Below are positions 37,011 through 48,963 of a DNA stretch of 64,000 nt, piece by piece. The DNA lies in assembly GCA_027257055.1 (NCBI GenBank), contig JAPVLO010000405.1, forward strand, positions 868,001-932,000, read 5' to 3'. Position numbers and translations under genes: made by a program. The stretch is from Cephalopachus bancanus. Taxonomy: Eukaryota; Chordata; Mammalia; Primates; Tarsiidae. Position 1 is the first letter of the stretch. The number at the start of each line of letters is the position of its first letter. The notes beneath the pieces were generated by a model, which was given only the letters and a program-made list of their open reading frames with translations, ran no database searches and was not told the origin of the DNA.

Positions 37011-39913
37011 AAATACTCAAATTCTATCATCTATTTTTATGAGTAAAACACAAGAAAAGAATATTAAATAACTCCAAATGCCATGTCTTTTTCTAATATT
37101 TTCTTAATATAGCATTGCTTATTTTTGTTTCCTAGGATGAAAAGGACTTTGTTCCTGACTTTAAGGATCTATAAAGAGAATCACTATCACTTTTTTCAAG
37201 GTAAACATTCTATAATTGTGGTTTAAAATTACCATCAGGGAACCTGGAGCCAACCTATTCCAATGACACATTACACACTGATAGAGCAGCTAATCTGGTA
37301 GACATCAAAAGCTGGAGGTACATGCTGGATAAAGATTGCTGCTAGCATGATTTACTTGTGGATATAGCTCCTCAGCTTCAGTAGTTGCTCATGTAATTGA
37401 GTTCGCCTGTGAGAAGAAAATAAGTAGTTAGAATAGTTAACACTGTTATAAATCTCTTCTCTCCCTTTTTCTAGACAGGAAGATGGGCTTCTCTTTGCTC
37501 CAAATGAAAATAATAATGATAATAAAAATATTAAAGTAAACTCAGAAGTTATTTCAGAAGGAGCTGAAGCAAATTAACTGGGAGATGCTTTCCACTGGCC
37601 CTTTATATAATATGAAGGAGAAATAACTGCAGCATATAACAGAACCAATGTATGATATTAATACTATATGAAGAACAAATAAAAATCAATTTAAAAAAGA
37701 TGAACAATCAAGCAACAAAAAAGACAAGTATGTATAGTCAAACTTGCAACTGAGATAAAACAATAGAAATACAGTCAAGAAATATGTGGAAAAGCACTAA
37801 ATCTCTGTGATATATCAATAAAACAACAATTACAAGAGAAAATTTTAGGTGACTTTAATTAAAAGGATAGAAATTTAAATGTGAGAAAGAAAGCTGAAGA
37901 TTATCGAATGCTGTTTCTAAATGGTCTTGGGGGTAAATTTGTAAAGGACAAATCAACTTAAAAAGCTCAAAAATCTTTTCATTGCCTTGAATTTCTGAAA
38001 ATTTCAAAGAAATTTTACATCTGAGTTTCAATACAAACACTTTTTTTCCCAGAAAACTTAGTCTGTATTACATACTCACTCTTTCTCATTAATTTGCCAT
38101 TCTGTTGTCAACCAGTCTTCAGTTATTTCCTGTGGTTACTTGTATAACAAGTCTGTAGTTTCTATCTCACGTTTTGATTACTTGCTACACATTTTAGATT
38201 TAGTTGAGTTTTTACCAACTTCAAACCTTTATTTGTAAATAAAAAAAGATCAAAACTCCAAAAATTTCTGAACAATTAAAAAACCCATTTTTGACAAACT
38301 GACTGACGTAGTTTAAGACAAATTGTGTGACTCGTTAAACAAGTAATAGTGAGGTATTAGAAATTATTGACATTGAAGTCCATAGTGCTTTATGTTTTCC
38401 TAATGGGTACACAAAAAATGTTAAATCTCTGAGAAATCATGGATACACAATCAACATTAATTTGGAGAAAGAGTGGTTTAGGAGAGAAAGCAAATAAGGA
38501 GTAGTCAAGAATTAAAATTTGAAATGGCCATGTAGAGTCTTCATTCATTTCCCCATGTTGGTCATCTTTGCAAATTTGTCAGATAGTTATAAACTTGCAT
38601 TAAAAATGCAACAAATGGTATTGTATAGAATTGTGAACAGTTGTTATTTGATGAATAGTGGACCACAATTCAGATGTGAGGGAGTTTTATGGACTAGAGA
38701 ACCTCAGGTACAGTTCTGGAATCCAGATGAAGATGGTAAATCAGAAATACTAGAGCAATCAAAAATAAAGATTTCTCAGATGTACCATGAAACATTTTGA
38801 TTCAGAAAGCGGGCCCCATGGAGCCATATTCTAAAAAAACAGGTTTTAAAATAAGTTACTTTGGTTTATAGCATGATAACCTTGAGAGATGTGAAATTTT
38901 AACTATATGGTTGTTTAGATATTTGCATATGTTTTCCTAAATTTGTCTGACCATAAACTTTCTTCTCTCGATATTTCAAAAAACTGTTGTTTTATGGGAC
39001 ACGTTTTGAGAAATGGTTTTCCACAGGGTTAAAAGTCATTTTCGATGACTATGAGTTTGGGTGGAAAACTGGACAGTTATAAACAACTTTAATATAATAG
39101 AGATAGAGGAGTGAATGTAGAGATACTATTCTCTGCATAGTCTAAGGAGAGGAAACGCTAGGCAAAACATAAACAATTAGAGAAAATGTAAAACAAATAA
39201 AGGCCAGAATGAGATTTTGTCTGTGAGACTGACAAAATTATAGTTTGGGGTTGAAATGAGAATAAGTTATTCCTTGTAGAAGCATTCTTAGGAGACAGCC
39301 AATTAAAAGATTTCTCACCCTGTTATAGGCTCTATGAATGAGCTGGAATCTGTCCCTTTCCCCAGTGATTTTTGAGTGGACTCTAACAGTGGAAGCAGAT
39401 GAATCCCAGGTGCAAAGGGGAGGTTCTGCAAAGAAATGTCAGAATCAAAGGACAGGACACCAATTGCTGCCAGTTTGATTGGTTAGAAAGTGCTTCAAGG
39501 GAGACTTAATGTCCAATCACATCAAAATTGCCACAATCTTGTAAAGATGATATCACCATGAAGAAGGAGAGGATACTGCAAGCTACATATTAGAGACTGA
39601 GTAGCTGCTAAGTAGTTTCAGGAGTTCTCCAAGGAAGATGGTCCTGGGTTTTGCTTTCTTTTCCTTTGCTTTGTTTTCTGTTTATCCTCTCTTGCTTCAT
39701 CTCTTTTTCTAGTCTCTTCTTTGCTGTCTTTTGTTTTCTTCTCCTCCCACCCCTTTTCCTTTCTTGTTTATATTATTTGCCAGAAATACTCCCAGAATGA
39801 CAAGGAGAAAATCCACAGGCTGCCACCTAAAGAAAATAATATCACCATGGTGTTTGACTTTTTGCACCGGTTATATCTTTGCTAAACAGACAGCCCATTG
39901 GCCAGTTGTCCTT
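37011..39913. other. Unique DNA, no gene identified
   Basis: The longest repeat-free stretch in this half of the window. The largest frame, 38519-38800 (93 codons, starting with a GTG-like or internal codon), has no domain, signal peptide or convincing splice sites, and I do not call it. A pyrimidine-rich stretch lies at 39655-39770. No CpG island or promoter-like block was noticed. Confidence 0.5.
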
Positions 39914-40203
39914 TCTTTTTTTTTTTTCTGAGTCGGAGTCTCACTCTGTCGCCCAGACTGGAGTGCAGTGGCAGCTCCCGGCCACCGCAGCCTCGACCTG
40001 CTGGGCTCCGGCGATCCTTCCGCCTCCGCCTTCCGAGTAGCTGGAATTACAGGCATGTGTTACCACGCCCGGCTGATTTTTTGATTTATTGTAGAGATGA
40101 GGTCTCGCTGCCCAGGCGGGTCTTGAACCCGCGGGTTCTGGCAATTCACTCACCTCAGCCTCCCAAAGGCGCGGGATTACAGGCTGAGCCACCGAGCCCG
40201 GCA
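39914..40203 (-). mobile_element. Young Alu, minus strand
   Basis: Full dimer in reverse, starting with poly-T (39915-39928) and GAGTCGGAGTCTCACTCTGTC. Many CpGs are intact (GGCCACCGCAGCC, CTCCGGCGATCC, CACGCCCGGCTG), and GATTTATTGTAGAGATGAGG is the reverse of the lineage's ACAATAAATC. This is among the least mutated repeats here. I could not read a clear target duplication. Confidence 0.95.
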
Positions 40204-40249
40204 AACCTTGGGTTTTATATACACAAATTTGAATTATGATTACAGTTTT

Positions 40250-40365
40250 AATGTGTCTATCCCAAATAGATTTCTAGTGACTTTGAAACAGGTATTGTAT
40301 TTATTCATATTTTATTCCCAGTGTAGTGCTTGGTACAGAGTAGGTATTCAAATTATAAATGACCA
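40250..40365 (+). mobile_element. Possible MIR/L2 scrap
   Basis: TATTTTATTCCCAGTGTAGTG, CTTGGTACAGAGTAGGTATTC and AATTATAAATGA follow the end pattern of MIR/L2 elements (a TGCTTAGCACAGTAGGTGCTCAATAAAT-like order). Short and diverged. Confidence 0.5.
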
Positions 40366-40403
40366 GAACTGGGATAAATAAATAAGATAATTAAAAGAAA
40401 AAA

Positions 40404-40697
40404 CCAGCCGGGCTTGGTGGCTCAGTCTGTAATCCCGCGCCTTTGGGAGGCTGAGGTGAGTGGATGGCCTGAGCCCGTGGGCTCGAGACCTGCCTGGGCA
40501 ACTTGGCGAAACCTCATCTCTACAATAAATCAAAAATTAGCTGGGTGTGGTAGCGCGTGCCTGTAGTTCCAGCTACTTGGAAGGCCAAGGTGGAAGGATC
40601 GCCGGAGCCCAGCAGGTTGAGGCTGCGGTGGCCGGGAGCGGCCACTGCACTCCAGTCTGGGCGACAGAGTGAGACTCCAACTCAAAAAAAAAAAAGA
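40404..40697 (+). mobile_element. Young Alu, plus strand
   Basis: Full dimer close in sequence to the 39914 copy (CCTGGGCAACTTGGCGAAAC, ACAATAAATCAAAAATTAG, GCCGGAGCCCAGCAGG, GTGGCCGGGAGCGGCC). Low-complexity repeats AAAAGAAAAAA at 40393-40403 and 40698-40708 are compatible with a target duplication. It lies 200 bp from the previous Alu in opposite orientation. Confidence 0.95.
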
Positions 40698-40709
40698 AAA
40701 AGAAAAAAT

Positions 40710-42650
40710 TTTGTGAAGACAGTTTATTCAGATTGTTAGACCAGGAATATTTTTTCATAATTAATTATCAAGTATTAGTTCATATCTAATAATGGTTTAC
40801 TGGGGAGGTACTCCAGGTTTTCTAGAAAGTCTCAAGTCACTGAACAAAGGATGCACCTCCTAAGGCATATTTATAAAATACATAAATATATAATTATATA
40901 TAAATGTGTATGTATGAAACATATAAATATAAAATATGCAATTATATGTGTATGTTTTTAAAACAATGATGCATTATTTTTATATGACTCAGGATTATTT
41001 AAATCTTCTTTTGAGTGTATCTACTGTTACTTTTGAGCTTTAACTGAAACAAGATGGGGCATAACCAGCAATCTAGAGAAAATCAACTGTCAGTTTAATG
41101 CAATAAATATTTATCAGTCATCTATTATATATGAGTACAGGTGAATGACTGAAATATTGTAAATGAGGGAAGACTTGAGAAAAATCTGATTACTTTACAT
41201 GAAGCCAAATTGACTGAGATGCCATTTGTAAGCAGGGCACACACATTTCCACAGAAGACAATGGAAAGAAGATAAATGCAAACAGAAGGATTTTTACTAA
41301 GGATAGCCTTCAAGGAGTCCTTTACCTAATGAGGGTAGAATGGCTATTTCTTGGGAGATGTTTTTAAGAGTATAGTGACTCTTTTTTTGTAGACCTTTCA
41401 ATACATAAAATACTAGTTTCCTGGAGCTCGCTTCTGGCTATATAATTCTGGAATATTCTTGCGCCTTTTGATCCTCTCCTCCAATGACCTTAATTCCTTG
41501 TATCAATTTAAAATGTTTACAAGGGACATGCATCTATTTACAATGATGAGAAATTCAAGAATTCTCCAGGCAAATCTATTTTAGTGAAAATTCCTTATTC
41601 TAAGTGACCCCGTGAGTTTCGTCAGGGTAGACACAGGATTTAAAAGAAGCGGTTACACAGGGTTCAAATCTGAAGGAGAACAACATAAAAAGACAAAGTA
41701 TAACTCTATCTTTTATAGTATCATCTTTCTGTAAAAAGAAAACACAAATTGAAGATGATGCATTAGCTTGAGAAGCAAAAATAATTCCAATACCTATTCA
41801 AATGTTATAATAAAACTCATTAAAACTTCTTAAAAAACATATACTTTGACATTTTCACCTTGATAGTTTTCAACAGTCAGCATTTGAATGACTTTGTTGA
41901 AGGTCTTGATATGATCCCCTTTCTACTGAGGGCTTTGACCCACTCCCTCTTCTGTTGAGGGCTTCTCTAGAAGAAGCCCTTGGATGCATTAGACACCCTT
42001 GGATGCAACCAACGTCCAGCTGCCTCTGGAAAATTCATACATCCTGTGCCTACTGGAGCATGTTTACATCAACACATTCCTTTCCACTTCAGTCATTTTT
42101 TTCTCTGGCAATTCCAGAAATACACTGGGTAAGTAAGCACATTGCACTCACATCATGCTTCATGATAATATGTACTTGCTCAACAATATTTGCAAGTGGT
42201 GGCCCTACCCAGATTTTGAAGTGGACACTGTAGTTTCTAGAGGGAAAGAGGAAAACTTAAAAACCTATTGCTACCTTCCATTCATGGAAATACACTTAAG
42301 ACAATGCCATGCAGTTAATTTGATGACATTTTATGTATATATTAGGTCCAAATTGTTAATTCTACAGTGCTTTTATAAGGTACACAGGTGTTGCCCTTAA
42401 ATAATCCAATTCTCCTACAAAAAGCCCCTATAAGTGAAAATAACGGATTATTATTCCAGTAAAAACTCTTGATCTTTCTCCTGCACCAAGATTCTGCAAA
42501 ATCTGAGTCCCCATTTTATGTCTTTCTTCTTTGATCACATTGTCAATCTCATCCTTCCTTAAGGACTGTGGTGTATTATATCTGGGTAGGGTACTGCTCC
42601 AGTGATTCTGACATCCTGCCATGTTTAGGATATGTTGTCCCTGGTCAGAG
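40710..42650. other. Unique DNA, no gene identified
   Basis: No family recognised. A short self-similar stretch near 41910-42000 (CTGAGGGCTTTGACCCACTCCC ... TTGAGGGCTTCTC; CCTTGGATGCATTAGACACC / CCTTGGATGCAACC) suggests minor local duplication. Frames up to 92 codons (41955-42233) show no domain. Confidence 0.45.
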
Positions 42651-42654
42651 TTTT

Positions 42655-42832
42655 GGAGCCCTACTTGCATGTTAGAATCACCTGTGGAACTTGAAAAATA
42701 TTAGTATGCTCTGGTCCCAGAAAAAAAAGTTAACAAATTACAGTTAGTGGGGGTGAGATCATAATTGTGAGTGTTTTCTTAAAATGCCACAGATGATTTC
42801 AGGGTATAGCCAATGTTTTTGATCACTGGCCC
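42655..42832 (+). mobile_element. MER5-like hAT-Charlie remnant
   Basis: TTGCATGTTAGAATCACCTGTGG, then AATATTAGTATGCTCTGG and an end in GATCACTG. This follows the pattern of MER5-type non-autonomous hAT elements (TGGCTGCACATTAGAATCACCTGGGGAGC ... CACTG ends). Diverged and with an internal indel. Confidence 0.6.
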
Positions 42833-42968
42833 AGAGGTGCACTTCTCAAACTTGAACATGCAAGAAGCACCTCAGATTTGATTCAGTAAGACTAAGGCAG
42901 ACCAGAGATTCTGCACCACTACGTTTCTAACCTAGTTTCCCAATGATGCTGGAGAACCACACTTTTGA
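42833..42968 (+). mobile_element. Second MER5-like remnant
   Basis: CTTCTCAAACTTGAACATGC, GATTTGATTCAGTAAG, AGATTCTGCACCACTACG, TTTCTAACCTAG and GATGCTGGAGAACCACAC follow the order of the MER5 family (CTTCTCAAACTTTAATGTGC ... GATTCAGTAGG ... GATTCTGCATTTCTAAC ... GGACCACAC). It directly abuts the previous remnant. Confidence 0.6.
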
Positions 42969-43134
42969 GGAGATTTCACATAGGAAAGAAATGCCTGCTA
43001 GTCTCAGTTGCTCAGAAAGATTAACTACAAACTTTACCACAGAGAAGGTCAATCTCATTTGAGGCTCAAACTCTCCAATAGTGTCTCCTGCTATTGAGCC
43101 ACAGGTATGATATTCCTACTGACAGTCACGCTTT

Positions 43135-43493
43135 TTTCCTTTATTTTATTTTAAAGCTGTGGGGTACAAGTCAGGATTAGGTACATAAGTGGTCTATGTG
43201 CAGGTGAAGTTTGGGCCTCCCACTTATCCTTACCTCCCATGGTTTAGGATCAGGTACCCTTAGTGGTTTTATGTGCTCCCCCATCTCCACCTGGCAGTGT
43301 TCTGCTACTGCTGATCCCTCTCTTGCAGTATTGAGATAAATGTTCAGGACCCACTTATGAGTGAGAACATGTGGTACTCAGCTCTTTGTTTCTGTGACAG
43401 ATCACTGAGTATGATAGACTCTAAATCCATCCAAGTTGCTGTGAAGTCCATAATTTTGTCCTTGATATCTGCATAACATTCCACTGTAAAACT
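43135..43493 (-). mobile_element. 5'-truncated L1, minus strand, with TSD
   Basis: A T-rich start, reversed 3' UTR (GTGGGGTACAAGTCAGGATTAG, GGTTTAGGATCAGGTACCC) and reversed end of ORF2 (GTGAGAACATGTGGTACTC, GTTGCTGTGAAGTCCATAA). Flanks GTCACGCTTT (43125-43134) and GTCACACTTT (43494-43503) match at 9 of 10 bases. About 360 bp of L1 3' end. Confidence 0.85.
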
Positions 43494-45244
43494 GTCACAC
43501 TTTAACACATGCAAATCCTTCTCTGTCCAGTGAGCTTCTATTTCATCCTACCAGCAAGTTTATTTCTCTCTCTCCCTCTCTCTCTTTTTCTACCAGCGTG
43601 TTTCTAATTATCTTCCTAGTTCTGCTCAGGTAACTCTTTCTCTAAGGATCCTTCTAGTGACAACTCAGGAGTAGGGTGATCTATTTACTCCCAGGGCTCA
43701 TTGTACCCTCTACCTGCCTGTGAGCAATTTGGAAACAAGTATTATGCCTGAATCACCTTTGTATTCCTAACATCCTTTCTATTATCTAGTAGATAAGAAT
43801 TGTCCAATAAATGCATATTGAATGGATGAGCACCGCTCTTATGCCATGAAGCCATTTTTCTGTCTCCCCAACAATTTTCTGAGTTCTTTGAAAGCAAAGC
43901 CTATTTTTTTTACATTTATCATCCTAATGCCAGGTACAGGGTAGGCAACTAGTGCCCATAAAATGAAATGCCTTAGTCCTTATGGAGAACATCACTGAGT
44001 TACAGAACCATGCAGTGACTAATGTTTGACAAGACTCTTAAATTGTTTATAGAACATTAACTTGTACTCATCATACTTTGGGAGAAAACGCTGATAAAAG
44101 TGTATATATGCATATGTCTAATATATAGGCATATATGTACACACAGAATTAGTGTGAGAATGTCTGACTACTATCTAAAATACTTTAAGAATTGCAAATT
44201 TTGTTATCAAGGATGTCAACATCTCTTGTGCCTCCCCATTTGCTGTATTTGGATCACATCTGTAAGGTGAGTGTGGAGCTGGAGAGGATGAGCCGAATGA
44301 TTAAGGAAAATTTATTAGAGGGAAAGGAAAGAAGAACCAGCAGTTTTGTTTTCTTGCAGGCCCCTTATAAAACCACGAGGCTTATCAGGCTCCAAGAAAC
44401 AGTTTAGGGAGTTTGAGATGTTGGTAGCTGGACCTTGAAATGCAGATGTCAGCACTGTTGGGGGCTGCTGGTCCCAGGGCCCTGAAGTGCACATGTCCTT
44501 ACTAAACCAGTCACACTTGTCTCTGAAATGCAGCTTTAGGAAAACACACTGACAGTCAGTACCAGGCTGTTATCAGTCATATCGCTTTGGGATGTGGTCT
44601 TGGAAAGCAGCTATTAGCAGTAAAGCAATTAGTACCAGGACGCTGTTAGAGCAGAGTGTTAGTTTTTTGGGCTGTTGCAACTCTGTGCTCCGTTAGAGAG
44701 GTTTACATGATGATTTGCTTTAACTATAACCTCCTCTCCCATCCCCCTACAAACCCTATCAATCTCCTTCCCTGCCTCTGCTATATATATAAGGTGTTGC
44801 CATGATTGTGTCTGATGTAAGCACCATGACAGTGCTTTGGAGTAACTGTGAAATTATTCATTTTTATTCTTTTCTTGGCCTTCTGTGTATCAGTTGTGCA
44901 AACTGCTCTGACATTGCTGGCAGTGCTAATCAAATGCCAACACAAGAAATAGGGATACGAATGAAGCTCCCAAAGAGGACTATTTACAGATTCTTGCAGG
45001 TTATTATGCAGTTTGACTTAAAAAACCCAGAGTTTTCCATTTGAAAATCTTTTGTGAATTGTAGAATGGGGTATGGGCTCTTTCTTGGCACAGCTAGCAG
45101 TAAACCATCAGCCCCTTCTCTTCTTAACTCATTTGCAGCAGATTTTACAAGAAGAAAGATTCAGGGACAAGGTGATTCAGGGAGAATTGTGTCACTGGTT
45201 AGCCCCAGAAATTGCAGTGTGAACTTTGGAGTAATGGCGGTTGT

Positions 45245-45445
45245 TTTCAAATCTGCTTCCACTGTTGACCAATGGGATCACATTGGGCAGGTCACTTTCT
45301 TGCTCTTTGCTTCTTTCTGTCTCCACATCTACACAATGTAAATTTAAATGTAGTATATGCTTCATGGTATTGTATGGTTTGAATTAATCCATGTTTAGGA
45401 CAGTGACCTGCATACAAAAGCACACAATGAATATATTTATCACTA
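45245..45445 (+). mobile_element. MIR element
   Basis: TTGGGCAGGTCACTTTCTTGC, CTGTCTCCACATCTACACAATG, then GGACAGTGACCTGCATACAAAAG and CACAATGAATAT follow the MIR order (TGGGCAAGTCACTTAACC ... CCTCATCTGTAAAATG ... CAGTGCCTGGCACATA ... CAATAAAT). Confidence 0.6.
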
Positions 45446-46517
45446 TTGTTTGATTGTTATTTCTATTGTTTTTCCTCTAAGGACTTCAAGGTTTACCTGA
45501 GAAATTTTTATCAGTAGAGGAATAGAATAATAATTACACTTAGCTCATGTTATTAAGCAATTAATTACCAGTGTATTAGAATTGATCATATGTTTTGATT
45601 GATTTAAGAAAAAAGAAAATCAAATTCAGTAAAATGACCTGATTTATAATTTAGTTGATGACAAAAAGCTAAAAGGTTTGACTCCTTTTTATTCAACAAG
45701 CTTCTTAGACATTGGTAATTTACGTTAGAAGTTAGTTATGAAAGAGATGAAGCCAATTAAGTAGTCCTTTATCTCACCACAAAGTATAATACAGTCAATC
45801 ATTTTTCTAACATCCAGAGAGGTATCCAGTGGCAATGGATGAGGAGGTGGGCAAATTGTGAATATTGGCATCAGGTTAACCTGGGTTTGAGTTGCATCAT
45901 TTCACTAACTGAATGAATGAATTCCTTTGAAACATAGGCTCCCAAACTTTGTCCTACAATACTTAAATTTCTCAGAGCTTTGGAAGTGACTATTATTTTT
46001 CACATTTTGTTATTTTTATGTAAATAATTAAGACAATTTATCTCTATAGATAATTAGGCAAAAGAGAAGAAGAGGACAAAGTCAGTATGTTAAATGTATA
46101 TGAGAAGGGGAATTAGAAATTAAGAAAGATAATTCAGGATATTGGATAATAGGACAAAGCTCTGGGCAGGGTTGTTCTAACATTACTTCTTAGACACTAA
46201 GTGTGTCTTGCAAAATGCCTTGCCTATTTATACTTCTCCCTTGTACTGGAATACACAAAACCCCTCTTGAGCTTAGGGCTACAACTTTTTTCATCTTCTG
46301 ATAATACTCAATTTATATTTTCTCCAGGTTAACTTTTATATAAACTGAAAACAAAGTCTATTCCATGTATACACTCACTTGTGATAGAGAATTTTCACTT
46401 GTTTATTCAGTTAGTTTGGTCTGATAAAGACAACCTTAGAAGTCTTTCTTGTTTCTGAAAATAACAAATATGGGTAACTGTCACTTGCTGTATTCTACAA
46501 TGGACCACAGTGTTTTT

Positions 46518-46529
46518 AAAATTGAAACT
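46518..46529 (+). other. Left target-site duplication of the full-length L1
   Basis: AAAATTGAAACT, matched at 52993-53004 by AAAATTGAAATT (11 of 12). The two bases before it are TT, giving TT/AAAA, the preferred nicking site of L1 endonuclease as read on the top strand. Confidence 0.9.
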
Positions 46530-47926
46530 GACCTCCTGCAAGATGGCGACAGGGCAACCCGGCGTCTGAAGCCCTCTGCAAGGGAGATCTGCAGTGGGTC
46601 TCTGACTCTCACCCCAAGGGGGCTGGGGAACCCAGCATCGCAGCCTGCTCTACAGACAGAGCTCGGCCGCTTCCATCAGAATGACTGGACAGTTTTGACT
46701 GCATTCCAAACGATCCCGTCACCACCGCCACCACTGCCCCACCCCCCAACGCCGCTGCTGCTGCTGTCGCCAGCGCCAACGCTGCTGCAGCCTCTGGGAG
46801 GGGCAGCATATCACACCACGCGGCCCGAGGAGATCCACAACGAACCGCTTCAGGGAAGATCTGCTGGGATTGCTGCCACCTATCCTGCGTCCGAGACTGT
46901 CCTGCCCGCCTGGTGTGGGGCTCCTGTTCCCTGTTCGGAGGCAGGCAGCCATCTTGCTCCTGTCCGGCCCCACCCCCTCTGGGGCGAGCAGATGAGATAG
47001 CACCACCTGCTGGCGATTCAAGGTAACAACACCTAAACGGGAGAAACAAGCTTGATAAAGACATAGACCAAACTCCTGAAGGAAGGTTGATTTGAACTGT
47101 CCTTCACAGCAGATCAGGGGCAATTGACTCTAACTGCAAACTAATTTACCAGCTTGAAAAGAAAATTAGAAATCAGACCTGAAAGGACATTGGACTTAAA
47201 CGAAAGGTCTCAGAGTGTGCTTCATTGATTCTATCAGTTTAATGACTTAATTCTATTCCTACTGTATTGTTCCCTTTTTTCTTTTTTCCTTTTCCTTTTC
47301 TTCTCTTTTCTTCTCTCTGTAAACCTTATCTTTGTATAGAGGAACAGCACACTAACAAGGTGGTTGGTTAGCTTGTATATTAGCATCACTATATGTTTTA
47401 TTTTTGTTTGTATGAGAGTTGGTTCGACTGCAGCTGTGGTCTATTGTTTTTATCTGTTTCAGTATAGGCCTCTCTCTCTATTTGTTGGCACACGTTTGTT
47501 TCCCCCCTTACTCCTCTATCTCTCCACTCCCCTCTTCAACCCACTATCTGCTCCATTCTCTCCCCTCTGCTAACCACCTTTTATTTCAGGGAGTAAACCT
47601 ACAGCCCCACTGCATGGACAGATTCCAGGACAATGATTCCAGGAAGTGGGTTCCACATTATCCACACGCCTGTCAGTGAATACCAGAACCTGCAGACAGA
47701 TTTTGAATCACAGCTCTCCCCTTAAATACATCTCAAAACTGCAAAAAGGACCACCTCCAACCTACAGTGCAATTTCAGAATTGAACAAAGTAAGAGGACA
47801 TACATAAAGAATGGGAGATTGAACAAAAAGAAGTAAAACCAATCCCTTTACCCCTGAATAACAGAATTAAAGAAGACGGTGACATGGAGGGAAGGAAAAA
47901 GTAGAGAGGGGGAAAAAAACGCACAA
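46530..47926 (+). promoter_or_regulatory. L1 5' UTR / internal promoter with YY1-type site
   Basis: The first ~500 bp is GC- and CpG-rich in sharp contrast to the flanks. CAAGATGGC at 46539-46547, ten bases from the element start, matches the YY1 site that sits in the same place in human L1 and fixes the transcription start. The rest of the 5' UTR is pyrimidine-rich (47270-47320, 47480-47575). Two antisense frames, 47064-46609 (151 codons) and 47123-46719 (134 codons), lie in the GC-rich part. They are probably open only because GC-rich DNA has few stops, although human L1 has a short antisense ORF0 in this region. Confidence 0.75.
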
Positions 47927-48891
47927 ATGAAGAAAAACCAAAAGAAGAATATAGGTCCTACACAGACCCCTGGGAAATCAGACACTGAGAAAACAGATTC
48001 TGGAACACAGACAATGAAGAGTCCCCAGAATGACTGGTTACATGCAACAAACCCAGACATCAAGATATTAATGGAGAGAATTAAAAAAATTGAGGAGAGA
48101 CAAGAGGAAAATAGGAAGGAGCTGTTGTCAGAAATGACAGCAGTAAAGAATACTGTGATGGAAATGAACAACAGACTAATAAGCATGGAAAGCAGAATCA
48201 GCCAAGCCGAAGAAAGAATCTCAGAGCTCGAAGACCAAAGCAAAGAACTAACCCAAACTGTCGAAAGCATAGAAAAGAAGCTCAAAAAGACAGAAAAAAA
48301 CCTGCAAGAGATGAATGATCACTTCAAGAGACCAAACCTAAGAATAATCGGGCTTCCTGAGGCAGAAAGAGAAACAGAAGCCACGCTGGAACAAACACTT
48401 CATGAAATCATTCAACAAAACTTCCCTCATCTCATTAAGGATGAAAAAATTCAAACACAAGAGATTCAGAGAACCCCTGCAAGACAACAAACGAGAAGAC
48501 CAACTCCCAGACACATAATAATTCACCTAAACAAAGTAGCTATGAAAGGAAAAATCCTAAAAGCAGCAAGAGAAAAAGGCCAGACTACCTACCAGGGAAA
48601 ACCAATTAGAATAGCAGCAGATTTATCCACAGAAACCCTTCAGGCCAGAAAAGCCTGGAGCCCTATCTTCAAAGTTCTAAAAGAAAACAATTTCAACCAA
48701 GAATAACCTACCCAGCCACACTAAGCTTCATTAGTGAGGGAGAATTGAAATCTTTTCCAGACATCCAATCCCTAAGAACCTACGCTACCACCAGACCACC
48801 TCTACAAGAAACACTTAAGAAAGTACTGAACACAGAAGAAAAAGAAAAAAGAACAACAGCATTCTTCACAAGAGTACAGGCAAAAGATTAA
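47927..48891 (+). pseudogene. L1 ORF1 (RNA-binding trimer protein), one late frameshift
   Basis: The ATG at 47927 opens with MKKNQKKN, the usual short basic start; the open frame also extends upstream to 47879 without an ATG, so 47927 is preferred. Residues about 30-125 form a long heptad coiled coil (LMERIKKIEE, SRISQAEERISELED), the trimer stalk. RPNLRIIGLPE opens the RRM-like domain, and the C-terminal domain has EIQRTPARQQTRRPTPRHII, AAREKG and GKPIRIAADLSTETLQARKAW. The frame stops at 48706 after ENNFNQE. One lost base near 48692 puts the normal ending (RITYPATLSFISEGE-type) into the next frame, which stays open to a TAA at 48889-48891. The protein would lose about 60 residues of the nucleic-acid-binding end. 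Confidence 0.9.
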
Positions 48892-48963
48892 AAACACACA
48901 TGAACCATCTCCAAAACCCAAAGAAAGACAACAAATAAACAGGATCAACTCTGTAAGAACCTT

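Larger units (their letters stand above)
43504..46529. other. Mostly unique DNA with MIR/L2 scraps
   Basis: A TC-rich tract lies at 43565-43590. 43720-43835 and 43865-43970 look like L2/MIR 3' ends (CCAATAAATGCATATTGAATGGATGA; ATGCCAGGTACAGGGTAGG). 45868-45910 looks like a MIR core piece (CCTGGGTTTGAGTTGCATC). The rest, including 44190-45240, I cannot assign; its frames (up to 95 codons at 45054-45341) carry no recognisable domain. Confidence 0.5.

Noticed and set aside
38519..38800. 93-codon plus-strand frame in unique DNA
   Set aside because: No recognisable domain or clear exon signals; a frame of this length is expected by chance in this much sequence.
39871..40239. Frames of 87-113 codons in the Alu at 39914
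   Set aside because: Typical Alu-derived open frames, not genes.
46449..47000. 183-codon plus-strand frame
   Set aside because: It starts in flanking DNA, crosses the L1 5' boundary and runs in GC-rich 5' UTR; open by low stop density, with a Pro-rich low-complexity centre.
47848..48285. 145-codon minus-strand frame
   Set aside because: Shadow of the coiled-coil part of ORF1 on the opposite strand.
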